Shown here piece after piece: positions 15,412-23,130 of a DNA stretch of 48,305 nucleotides. The DNA lies in NCBI GenBank assembly GCA_015055535.1, contig SVIA01000010.1, forward strand, positions 1-48,305. Reading direction: 5' to 3'. Made by a program: the position numbers and the translations under genes. The notes beneath the pieces were generated by a model. That model ran no database searches. It was not told where the DNA came from and saw nothing but the letters and a program-made list of their open reading frames with translations. How positions within the stretch are numbered: the stretch's first letter is position 1; each line of letters opens with the position of its first letter. Origin of the DNA: Clostridiales bacterium (lineage in GTDB: Bacteria > Bacillota > Clostridia > Christensenellales > UBA1242).

Positions 15412-15493
15412 GCATTTAATTTATTAGTGTGCTTGTCTTTCGGTGGAGCAAAGCGACACCGACTTGTATCAAGACAAGCACACGTTTAAATGC
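15412..15493. repeat. Cruciform-like hairpin with inner stem-loop
   Basis: GTGTGCTTGTCTT (15428-15440) pairs perfectly with AAGACAAGCACAC (15471-15483). Inside is TCGGTG/CACCGA with loop GAGCAAAGCGA. Outside, GCATTTAA and TTAAATGC extend the stem. Confidence 0.85.
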
Positions 15494-15519
15494 CAAGTTT
15501 TATTTTTTGCGAAAATTAG

Positions 15520-15572
15520 TTGTTTTTTTATATAAAATATGGTATCATAGTATTATGATATTAAGGTATCAT
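15520..15572 (+). promoter_or_regulatory. Promoter with overlapping palindromic operator for the RHH-RM operon
   Basis: TTGTTT (15520-15525) and TATCAT (15543-15548) are 17 bp apart. The -10 lies inside an 18-bp near-palindrome, TATCATAGTATTATGATA (15543-15560). GGTATCAT occurs at 15541-15548 and again at 15565-15572. The layout suits repression by the ribbon-helix-helix protein encoded next. Confidence 0.6.
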
Positions 15573-15586
15573 TAGTTGGAGATTTT

Positions 15587-15748
15587 ATGAACAAACAACC
15601 TATAAAAAAAGATGCTTTTACAGTAAGAATGAGTCCTGAACTTTACGACAAAATGCAAAAAAAATTAAGGTCTTATAGAAAAAATAAAAGTATAAACAAA
15701 TATATAAATGAGTTAATAGAAAAAGATTTAATAAAGGAAGGCAAATAA
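15587..15748 (+). CDS. Ribbon-helix-helix (Arc/CopG-like) transcriptional regulator, 53 aa
   Basis: The 53-residue protein has the RHH layout: a short beta strand (AFTVRMSPELY), then two helices (DKMQKKLRSYR and SINKYINELIEKDL). Dimers of this fold bind operator repeats of the kind seen just upstream, so autoregulation is likely. GGAG precedes ATG 15587. Its TAA overlaps the ATG of the methylase-nuclease gene by one base (TAATG), so the two are translationally coupled. It therefore probably acts as the control protein of the restriction system, replacing the helix-turn-helix C proteins known in other systems. Confidence 0.8.
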   Translation: MNKQPIKKDAFTVRMSPELYDKMQKKLRSYRKNKSINKYINELIEKDLIKEGK

Positions 15749-17616
15749 TGGCAAACGAAAGATATTCGGAGAATTTAGTTTTGAAAGAAATGGGTGTTGA
15801 GTTAGGCGAAAATGATTTTGGTTATGTTTTTCCACAAGGAGAAGCAGATAATTTTGACAAAATTGAAGAAAAATTAAAAGAAATGGGTGGCAAGCCAATT
15901 GAATGCGCTTTAGATGATTATGAAACAGTAGGTACCGGTAGAGCAAAGCCAGAATATATTGTTACTTTTAATGAAGATAAAAACACTATTTTACTTGTTG
16001 AATGTAAAAAATCTATAAAAGAACATTCTAGCGAAGATAAAAACAAACCACAAAAATATGCTGTAGATGGCGCTTTATTCTATGCGAAACATTTAAAAGA
16101 TGAATATAATGTTTTAGCCGTTGCCGTGAGTGGAACATCAAAAGATAATTTTAAAGTTAACACATTTTATTGGAAAAAAGGATTTGAAACTCCGTTAGAA
16201 TTAAAAAAAGCAAAAGATACTTTACTTGAACCATTAAATTACTTAAATTTGGCAAATGGTAAAAAAATGGAAAGAAAGTTTTCGTTGCAAGAAATAAGAG
16301 AATTATCTCAAATTATGCACGAAAAATTAAGACAAATTAAAATATCCGAAAAAGACAAGCCAATTTTTATCGCAGGCATATTAATTGCTTTACAAAACCC
16401 TGATTTTAGAACGGATTGGAATAATATAAGTAAGTTTACTACTCTGGTAAACGAAATGATAAATGCTATTGATTCTACTCTTGATAATAGCGATATAAAA
16501 CGAGAAAAAATCGAAGCTATTAAGAGCTCATTTAGAAGAATAAAAAGCAACGAGAAAATAAAAACAATTCCTTTAGGTGAAAATGGTTCACTTGCATGGT
16601 TTATTGAACAACTAGAAATGAGAATTTTGCCAATGATGAATCATTATGAATATACTGAAGATGCTTTAAGCGTTTTTTATCACGAATTTATAAAATATAG
16701 TTCTACTGATGGAAAAGGATTAGGGATTGTTTTAACGCCAAAACATTTAACTGACTTCATGTGTAAATTGGGAGAAATAAACAAGCAAAGCAAAGTTATT
16801 GATATATGTTGTGGTTCGGCATCATTTCTTGTTACCGCAATGGGATTAATGTGTAAAGAAGCAAACGCCTCTGAAATATTAGAAATAAAGAAAAATGGAC
16901 TGTATGGAGTCGAACTTGATACCGATTTATACACTCTTGCAATAACAAACATGATTATTCGTAAAGATGGTAAATCCAATATTGTTTGTGGAGATTGCTT
17001 TTCACAAGAAATCTTCAATAACTTAAAAAATAAGCACTTATCTTTAGGATTAATAAATCCACCATACTCTCAACAAGATAAATGTGAGTTGGAGTTTGTT
17101 GAAAGGCTATTAAATGTTCTTGAACCAAGAGGTTTAGCGGTTGCTGTTGTGCCTATGAGTTGTGCAATTGGAACTAAATTCAAAGAAGTTAGAGAAAGAT
17201 TGTTCAAGTTCCACACTTTAAAAGCAGTTTTTAGCATGCCAGATGATATATTTTACCCAACGGGAACAAATGTTTGTGTTATGGTTTGGGAAGCACACAA
17301 ATCTCATGATAGTAATAAACCAACTTTCTTTGGTTATTGTAAAGATGATGGATTTGTTAAAAGAAAGAAAATGGGACGAATTGACTGTTATAACAAATGG
17401 GATGAAATAGAAAAAGAATGGCTTGATTTGTATGAAAATAAAAAAGTGATTGATGGAAAATCTGCATTACAATGTGTAACACATGAGGATGAATGGCTAT
17501 GTGAAGCATACATGAAAACAGATTATTCAACTTTAACACAAGAAGATTTCCAAAAAACAGTAAATGAATATCTTGCATATTTGGTTAAAAATGGTGAAAT
17601 AAATGAATCAAAATAA
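15748..17616 (+). CDS. BcgI-A-like fused restriction nuclease and N6-adenine methyltransferase
   Basis: A 622-aa protein. The N-terminal 120 residues hold a PD-(D/E)xK-type nuclease (P68-E69-Y-I ... V84-E85-C86-K87). A helical spacer follows, then the gamma-class N6-adenine methylase with motif I VIDICCGSAS (350-359) and catalytic N437-P-P-Y440. Motif I has CC where most HsdM have P-x-C/G. Length and order match the A subunit of the type IIB enzyme BcgI, which methylates adenine and cuts on both sides of its bipartite site. The specificity gene overlaps its 3' end by 14 nt, as in BcgI. GGAAGG precedes ATG. A type I HsdM with an N-terminal HsdR-like domain is the alternative reading. Confidence 0.88.
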   Translation: MANERYSENLVLKEMGVELGENDFGYVFPQGEADNFDKIEEKLKEMGGKPIECALDDYETVGTGRAKPEYIVTFNEDKNTILLVECKKSIKEHSSEDKNKPQKYAVDGALFYAKHLKDEYNVLAVAVSGTSKDNFKVNTFYWKKGFETPLELKKAKDTLLEPLNYLNLANGKKMERKFSLQEIRELSQIMHEKLRQIKISEKDKPIFIAGILIALQNPDFRTDWNNISKFTTLVNEMINAIDSTLDNSDIKREKIEAIKSSFRRIKSNEKIKTIPLGENGSLAWFIEQLEMRILPMMNHYEYTEDALSVFYHEFIKYSSTDGKGLGIVLTPKHLTDFMCKLGEINKQSKVIDICCGSASFLVTAMGLMCKEANASEILEIKKNGLYGVELDTDLYTLAITNMIIRKDGKSNIVCGDCFSQEIFNNLKNKHLSLGLINPPYSQQDKCELEFVERLLNVLEPRGLAVAVVPMSCAIGTKFKEVRERLFKFHTLKAVFSMPDDIFYPTGTNVCVMVWEAHKSHDSNKPTFFGYCKDDGFVKRKKMGRIDCYNKWDEIEKEWLDLYENKKVIDGKSALQCVTHEDEWLCEAYMKTDYSTLTQEDFQKTVNEYLAYLVKNGEINESK

Positions 17617-18562
17617 TTGGAAAGAGTTTAAAATTGGTGAAATTTTTTCGTTAGAAAATTGCAAATGTGGTAATGCTGGCGAATTAACAAGTGGAAATGA
17701 TTTATTCTATATAGGTGCTAAGAAAAATGATAACGGAGTAATGAAAAAGGTCGCTTATGAAAGTAATTTAATTAGCAAAGGGAATTGTATAATATTTATT
17801 TGTGATGGGCAAGGCTCTGTAGGATATTGCAATTACATGGATAGAGATTTCATAGGGAGCACAACATTAACCGTTGGATATAATGATAATTTAAATAAAT
17901 ACAATGCAATGTTTATTGTAACAATTTTGGATAAAGAAAAGTTTAAGTATTCATATGGAAGAAAATATAGACCTCATTTAGAAAATACAAAAATAAAATT
18001 GCCTGAAAAATATGGTGTTCCTGATTGGGATTTTATGGAAAACTATATTAAATCTTTAAATTTTAAAAATGTTACTATTAAAAACAAACAAAACTCTATT
18101 AGTCTAAATTACCCACAGTGGATGGAATTTAAGTTGTCAGAAATTTTTACAATTACTAGAGGCAACCGATTAACGAAAGAAAATAGAGAAAGCGGAAATT
18201 TTCCATTTGTTACTGCAGGTTATGAAAATTGGGGAGTTTCTGAATATATTAATAATCAAGAAGAAGATTCATATTATAATGCAATAACGATAGATATGTT
18301 TGGAAATGCTTTTTATTTTGAACGAGATTTTAAATGTGATGACAATGTACTTGTGTTAAAGAGTTCTAAATTAAACAAGTACAGTGGTTTATTTATAGCA
18401 ACTATTCTCAAACAAGATAAATATAGAAATTCATATGGTAGACAATACAGACAAAAAGATTTTAATAATCATATTGTTAAATTACCATCAAAAAACAATA
18501 AACCAGATTGGGAATTTATGGATAATTTTATCAAAGCGCTATCATATGGAGATAGAATCTAA
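17603..18562 (+). CDS. BcgI-B-like specificity (S) subunit with two target-recognition domains
   Basis: A 319-aa protein made of two homologous halves. WKEFKIGEIF (6-15) matches WMEFKLSEIF (173-182), SYGRKYRP (117-124) matches SYGRQYRQ (277-284), and PDWDFMENYIKSL (140-152) matches PDWEFMDNFIKAL (301-313). Each half is one TRD plus a short helix, so the target should be bipartite. The conserved parts between variable segments would allow domain swapping by recombination. The gene starts inside the end of the methylase-nuclease gene. It is followed by a strong terminator, which closes the operon. Confidence 0.9.
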   Translation: MNQNNWKEFKIGEIFSLENCKCGNAGELTSGNDLFYIGAKKNDNGVMKKVAYESNLISKGNCIIFICDGQGSVGYCNYMDRDFIGSTTLTVGYNDNLNKYNAMFIVTILDKEKFKYSYGRKYRPHLENTKIKLPEKYGVPDWDFMENYIKSLNFKNVTIKNKQNSISLNYPQWMEFKLSEIFTITRGNRLTKENRESGNFPFVTAGYENWGVSEYINNQEEDSYYNAITIDMFGNAFYFERDFKCDDNVLVLKSSKLNKYSGLFIATILKQDKYRNSYGRQYRQKDFNNHIVKLPSKNNKPDWEFMDNFIKALSYGDRI

Positions 18563-18594
18563 AAAAGTTCAATTTACATTACTTCTTCTCAACC

Positions 18595-18616
18595 ACAGCC
18601 ATTAGGCTGTTTTTTT
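18595..18616 (+). terminator. Terminator of the RHH-RM operon
   Basis: ACAGCC/GGCTGT stem with ATTA loop and T7. Confidence 0.85.
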
Positions 18617-18641
18617 ATATAATATAATTAGTGCCCGACTT

Positions 18642-18676
18642 GTTTTGTGTAAGCAAAACGCATTATGGAATAATGC
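18642..18676. repeat. Two adjacent perfect hairpins at the probable right end of the island
   Basis: GTTTTG/CAAAAC (18642-18659, 6-nt loop) is followed directly by GCATTAT-GGA-ATAATGC (18660-18676). The second contains ATGGAATAA (18665-18673), also present at 12092-12100 beside the recombinase gene. It could be an attachment site; the shared word is only 9 bp. Confidence 0.45.
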
Positions 18677-18713
18677 ATTAAATTGAAGTCTTTAACAATG
18701 GAAACATTTAATA

Positions 18714-18742
18714 TTGACAAATGGGAAATTATATGTTAATAT
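18714..18742 (+). promoter_or_regulatory. Promoter of the 452-aa gene
   Basis: TTGACA (18714-18719) and TAATAT about 17 bp downstream; AAGGAG precedes ATG 18765. Confidence 0.65.
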
Positions 18743-18764
18743 ATAGGTATACAAGGAGAATTTT

Positions 18765-20123
18765 ATGAGTTCAGTTCAATTAAGCGAAGAAGAAAGAAAA
18801 CAAAAAGAAAGAGAAAAACTAAATAAACAAATAGCAGCTTTAAATGCTGATGTTGCATTTTTTAATGATTATTTTATGGAAAATGCTGCTGATGAAATGA
18901 GAGTGGTAACACTTGATGCGCCAAGTTTTTATAATTTAGCATTTGATATTGTTTCTGATTTAAAAGAAGAGTACGAACAAGAAAAAGTTGATAAAACTAA
19001 TGCGCTTGAAGAAAGCAGAAAAATGAAAGAACAAAGAAGAAAAGAGATAAATATTGAGCTTGCAAAGTACGGGGTACAACGTACTGATGATATTTTTTTT
19101 ACAGGTAGAAATGAAGAAAAAAACATGACTACATTTGTTGTTGAGGGTGAAACATTTAGAATTGATTGGGATAATCTTTCTGAAAATCAAACTCCTACTG
19201 AGGCGGCTATTGAAGTGGCAAGAACTAGACTTGCTGAAGATGTTTTAACTGAAATCGAAGAATCAACAAAAAAATTGGCAAATTTAAAACCAGGTATTTT
19301 TACAAGAGGAAAAATTAAAGCATTAGAAGAAAAAATAGCAAAATTAAAACAAGATCCTGGATATCTTAAATTTAAAGCTATTGAAGAAAGTTTATTGGCA
19401 ACAGCAGATATTTCTACTAGTGTTTCTGATGTGGCAAATGAAGGAATTGCATATTATTTTAGCACTACTAGTTTAGAAGAGAGAATTCAAGACTGTTCAA
19501 GAAGTGTGTTTGAATTAAATTTTATGAACTTATATGTAAATAATTTTGAGTATCTTTCAATGTTTCCATTAGGAGCTTTAGAAACTTTAAAACTAAAATT
19601 AGATAAACACAAAAATAATAAAATATTTAAAGAAACAGTTAAAAATATAGATGAATTAGAAATTATTTATCAAATAGCATATCAACTTCATGAAGATTGG
19701 AGAGAAGGTTTTAAAAATGAAGATGGTACTTATAAACCTCGTTTTAGACCTGTAAAAGATAAAACAACAATCGAAAGTTTGTCTAAAATGAAAGAACTTC
19801 CTGAAAATTTTAGATTTGTAGATGGACATTACGAACAAAACATTACAAATGCTACATTTAATGAATTGTGCGGAAACTATCAACTTGAAAATTTTGAGGC
19901 GGCAAAAATTGCATATAAAGTTGCTTTAATGGGTTATAAAAATTCAGAAAAAGGTAAAGCGGGAAAAATTATTCATGATGAATGGTTAAAAAGAAATCCT
20001 TCGGCAAAGGGTAGTGATTTAGATGTTGAATTTATTGATTTAATCGAAAGCGAAAAAATGAAAGATTTAATACATGTAAAAGTGGCAAAACAAAAAATGG
20101 CAGAATATTCTGATCAAGATTAA
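18765..20123 (+). CDS. 452-aa soluble protein, uncharacterised, with RyR-like C-terminal segment
   Basis: There is no signal peptide or membrane helix. Residues 5-110 are charged coiled coil; about 155-215 are another helical segment with a basic stretch (FTRGKIKALEEKIAKLK). Residues about 303-395 (LHEDWREGF ... DGTYKPRFRPVKD ... NATFNEL ... NFEAAKIA) recall the helical repeat of bacterial ryanodine-receptor-type (RyR) domains, but I hold this loosely. It has its own promoter and terminator and precedes the PrgI-VirB4 fusion gene on the same strand. It could be a cytosolic partner of that ATPase or an unrelated neighbour. Confidence 0.75.
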   Translation: MSSVQLSEEERKQKEREKLNKQIAALNADVAFFNDYFMENAADEMRVVTLDAPSFYNLAFDIVSDLKEEYEQEKVDKTNALEESRKMKEQRRKEINIELAKYGVQRTDDIFFTGRNEEKNMTTFVVEGETFRIDWDNLSENQTPTEAAIEVARTRLAEDVLTEIEESTKKLANLKPGIFTRGKIKALEEKIAKLKQDPGYLKFKAIEESLLATADISTSVSDVANEGIAYYFSTTSLEERIQDCSRSVFELNFMNLYVNNFEYLSMFPLGALETLKLKLDKHKNNKIFKETVKNIDELEIIYQIAYQLHEDWREGFKNEDGTYKPRFRPVKDKTTIESLSKMKELPENFRFVDGHYEQNITNATFNELCGNYQLENFEAAKIAYKVALMGYKNSEKGKAGKIIHDEWLKRNPSAKGSDLDVEFIDLIESEKMKDLIHVKVAKQKMAEYSDQD

Positions 20124-20147
20124 TTTGTAATATAAAATTAAAACAAT

Positions 20148-20176
20148 AAAAAAGTGGTGAGAACCACTTTTTTATT
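20148..20176 (+). terminator. Terminator after the 452-aa gene
   Basis: AAAAAGTGGT/ACCACTTTTT stem with a 4-nt loop and T6. Confidence 0.85.
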
Positions 20177-20311
20177 TATGCATTTTGTTTTTTTATAAAA
20201 TAATATTAATTTTATTAATATTTGTTTAAAAAATATTGGAAATGTTTGTAAAAATATTTGTTTTAGTATAAAATATATTTAGAATGTATATTTTATTAAA
20301 GGAGAAAAATA

Positions 20312-23071
20312 ATGATACATAATATTCCTAAAAAAACAAAAGTAAAAATAGAACTTGCGTATGGTTTTACAATATTAGATATTGTGTTAATGTTTATATT
20401 GGCGGCAGGTTTAGTTTTATTACTTGTAAGTAATATTCCTTACAAAGTTGTAATTGCACTAAGTTATGCGGCTTTTTCTATTATGTTATTTATAAATGTA
20501 ACTGAAGGCGTAAGGTTATATTATTCAGTTGTTTTATTGTTTAAATTTATGGCTTATAGTAAAAAGTTTTCTTATAACCAAGAAAAAGGTTATAAAAATA
20601 TTAAACAATTAATACCTTATGAAAGAATTTTTCAAGAAAAATTTGTTGATTTTGGTGATTATTATGCAGAAGTAATAGAAATAAAACCTGTAGAATTTTT
20701 TATGCTTGAAGAACTTAAGCAAGATATGTTAATTAAAATGTTTGGTGATGTTTTAACTAGAGCTAATCCAGATCAAGAAATGAACATTATTAAAGTTCAA
20801 AAACCAATTGTGTATGATAGATATATTAAAAACGATGAAAGAAAGTTCGCAACATTAATGCAACAATCTGAAAATGAATACAATGAAAAAGGGGAAATAA
20901 TTAAAGAAGCTGAAATAACAGTAGAAGAAGCTGAAGCTAGATATCAAATTTTCCAATCAAGGGTTAATGCTATGAGCGTTATTAACGAAAGTCAAAGCAT
21001 TATTGGAGATTTCTTCTATTTAGTGGTTTATGATAAAAGCCTTACCGCTTTAAATGATGTTTGTGAAGGAATGGTAATGCAATTTAAAAACTTTTCTATT
21101 CCAGTAACTGCTAATATTATTCAAAACGCTGAACTTGCTACATTTTTAAAAGCAAATTATACATCAGAAGTTAATATTAAAGAAACTGATAACTTAAGTC
21201 AAGATGCTTTAGTTGAATGGAGTTATCCTAAAAAAATACAATTTAAGGCAAATTATACTATGATAAATGATAAGCCTATGCGTATTTTCAATATTGCAGA
21301 TTATCCACTTCAAGTAGCAAATGCTTGGGGTTATCCATTGTTTTCAATTCCGGGTGCTAGAGTTTCTATGAAAATTAAACCTATACAAAGATTTGATGCC
21401 GAAAGACAGCTTGATAAAGCTATTATGGAAATGGAAACCAAACTTAACTATAGCGCAAGAGAAAGTAAAAGAATTGAAAATCAAACACACTTAGAAACTT
21501 TAAGAAATTTATTAGTTGATATAAAAAATAGTAATGAAAACTTATTTACTTGTAATATGTTTATTACTGTAGAAGATTCAAGAAAAAAAGAAATACGTTC
21601 ACTTTTAAAACAACGTGGTTTTAAATACAATGAAATGTTTGGTCGTCAAGTTGATGCATTTATTTCAAGTAACCTTTCTAAAGTGGATTTTATTAAAGAA
21701 GGAAAGAGAGGTATTAATACTACAAGTTTGGCTGCAATTTTCCCATTTATTAGTGGGGCAGTTATGGATGATGATGGTTTCTATCTTGGATATAACGAAC
21801 AATATGGAAATATTTTTGTTGACTTTTTTAGAAGAGACAATGAAAGAGTTAACTCTAACATGATGATTATTGGTAAATCTGGTGGTGGTAAATCGTTCGC
21901 GGCAAAAACACTACTAGCAAATATGGCTGCAGATAACAGTAAAGTTTTTATACTAGACCCAGAAAAAGAATATGATTTTTTAACAGCACAATTAAAAGGT
22001 CAAATAATCGACGTTGGTTCAGGTCTTCAAGGAAGAATTAATCCGTTCCATATAACTCCATCATTAAAAGAAGATGAAGATGAAAAAAATGAAGAAGATA
22101 GTGAAGAAGAAACACCAAAATATAAAACACAAATGCTTGATGTTCAAAACGACTATAACGCACACTTACAATTCTTAGAACAATTCTTCAAAGTTATTTT
22201 TAGTGGTATGGATAGTGACTCGTTTGAAAAAGTTAATAGTTTAGTTATTGAAATGTATGCTAAAAAGAATATTTATGCTGGAACAGATTTAGATGGATTG
22301 AAACCAGAAGATTTTCCTATATTTGATGACTTATATAACTTAGTTTTAGAAAAATTAAAGAAAGAAAAAGATGAATATTTACAATCACTTTATAAAAGAA
22401 TAGAAATTTATGTACAAAAATTTGCAACAGGTGGTAGAAATGCAAATATCTGGAATGGACCAACAACATTAGAAACAAAGGAAAATTTTGTTGTATTTGC
22501 ATTTAGAAGTTTGCTTGCTAACCGTAATATGAGTTTAGCAAATGCTCAAATGTTACTTGTTGTTAGGTACTTAAATAACGAAATTATTAGAAATAAAGAG
22601 TTTAATAAACTAAAAGGTTTTGGCGAAAACGATCCAGATAGAAGAAAAATTATTGTTGTTGTCGATGAAGCACATACATTCATTGATGATAAATATCCAA
22701 TAGCGTTAGATTTCATGGAACTTTTAGCAAAAAGAATTAGAAAATATTCAGGTATGCAAATAATTATTACGCAAAACATTAAAGACTTCGTAGGTAGTCC
22801 AGATATTGCTAAACAAAGTACTGCAATTATTAATGCCAGCCAATATTCTATGATATTTGGATTAGCAGCTAACGATATGAACGACTTAGTTGAACTTTAT
22901 CGTAATGCGGGTGGTATTAATGATGATGAAAAGAATGCAATTGCAACAGCTAGTCGTGGTGAGGCATTCTTAATTACAAGCCCAACATCTAGAACGAGAG
23001 TTAAAATTGAAGCTTTAGATGAAATTCGTATGATGTTTGATGAAGATTTCTATAGAAAGAAAAAATTTTAA
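20312..23071 (+). CDS. PrgI-VirB4 fusion: membrane-bound conjugation-type ATPase
   Basis: A 919-aa protein. Residues about 18-40 and 46-68 are two transmembrane helices in the position of a PrgI-like module. A VirB4/TraC-type N-terminal domain follows, then the ATPase with Walker A G521-KSGGGK-S528 and Walker B VVVDEAH (784-788). The acidic run EDEDEKNEEDSEEE (about 587-600) is a low-complexity insertion between these. VirB4 ATPases energise type IV secretion and need VirB3/PrgI, VirB6, VirB8 and a VirD4 coupling protein; none is in the window. A weak promoter (TTTGTA/TATAAA) and AAAGGAGAAAAA precede ATG. Codon use looks like the neighbours. Confidence 0.88.
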   Translation: MIHNIPKKTKVKIELAYGFTILDIVLMFILAAGLVLLLVSNIPYKVVIALSYAAFSIMLFINVTEGVRLYYSVVLLFKFMAYSKKFSYNQEKGYKNIKQLIPYERIFQEKFVDFGDYYAEVIEIKPVEFFMLEELKQDMLIKMFGDVLTRANPDQEMNIIKVQKPIVYDRYIKNDERKFATLMQQSENEYNEKGEIIKEAEITVEEAEARYQIFQSRVNAMSVINESQSIIGDFFYLVVYDKSLTALNDVCEGMVMQFKNFSIPVTANIIQNAELATFLKANYTSEVNIKETDNLSQDALVEWSYPKKIQFKANYTMINDKPMRIFNIADYPLQVANAWGYPLFSIPGARVSMKIKPIQRFDAERQLDKAIMEMETKLNYSARESKRIENQTHLETLRNLLVDIKNSNENLFTCNMFITVEDSRKKEIRSLLKQRGFKYNEMFGRQVDAFISSNLSKVDFIKEGKRGINTTSLAAIFPFISGAVMDDDGFYLGYNEQYGNIFVDFFRRDNERVNSNMMIIGKSGGGKSFAAKTLLANMAADNSKVFILDPEKEYDFLTAQLKGQIIDVGSGLQGRINPFHITPSLKEDEDEKNEEDSEEETPKYKTQMLDVQNDYNAHLQFLEQFFKVIFSGMDSDSFEKVNSLVIEMYAKKNIYAGTDLDGLKPEDFPIFDDLYNLVLEKLKKEKDEYLQSLYKRIEIYVQKFATGGRNANIWNGPTTLETKENFVVFAFRSLLANRNMSLANAQMLLVVRYLNNEIIRNKEFNKLKGFGENDPDRRKIIVVVDEAHTFIDDKYPIALDFMELLAKRIRKYSGMQIIITQNIKDFVGSPDIAKQSTAIINASQYSMIFGLAANDMNDLVELYRNAGGINDDEKNAIATASRGEAFLITSPTSRTRVKIEALDEIRMMFDEDFYRKKKF

Positions 23072-23080
23072 AAATACCTA

Positions 23081-23109
23081 TTGAAATTGTTAAAAATACA
23101 TGATATAAT
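23081..23109 (+). promoter_or_regulatory. Promoter of the 1071-aa gene
   Basis: TTGAAA (23081-23086) and TATAAT (23104-23109), 17-bp spacer. It starts 10 bp after the VirB4-like stop codon. Confidence 0.7.
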
Positions 23110-23130
23110 GTATAAAAAGGTAGGTTAAAT

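Larger units (their letters stand above)
14769..15586. other. Gene-free, hairpin-rich region upstream of rep: probable replication or transfer origin
   Basis: No ORF with a ribosome site is seen in about 0.8 kb. It holds a TAGAAAAA/TTTTTCTA hairpin (about 14812-14834) and three consecutive hairpins at 14853-14871 (CCGTA/TACGG), 14878-14893 (AATGTTT/AAACATT) and 14899-14916 (ATACTA/TAGTAT). A long A/T-only stretch follows (15010-15330), then two large hairpins listed separately. This density of inverted repeats beside an HUH Rep gene fits a double-strand origin and a single-strand origin; the nick site is not identified. Confidence 0.55.

Noticed and set aside
15728-15946. Minus-strand frame over the start of the methylase-nuclease gene
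   Set aside because: Shadow of the plus-strand gene; no promoter or ribosome site.
12092-18673. ATGGAATAA as proven attL/attR core
   Set aside because: A 9-bp A/T-rich word can recur by chance; reported only as a candidate.
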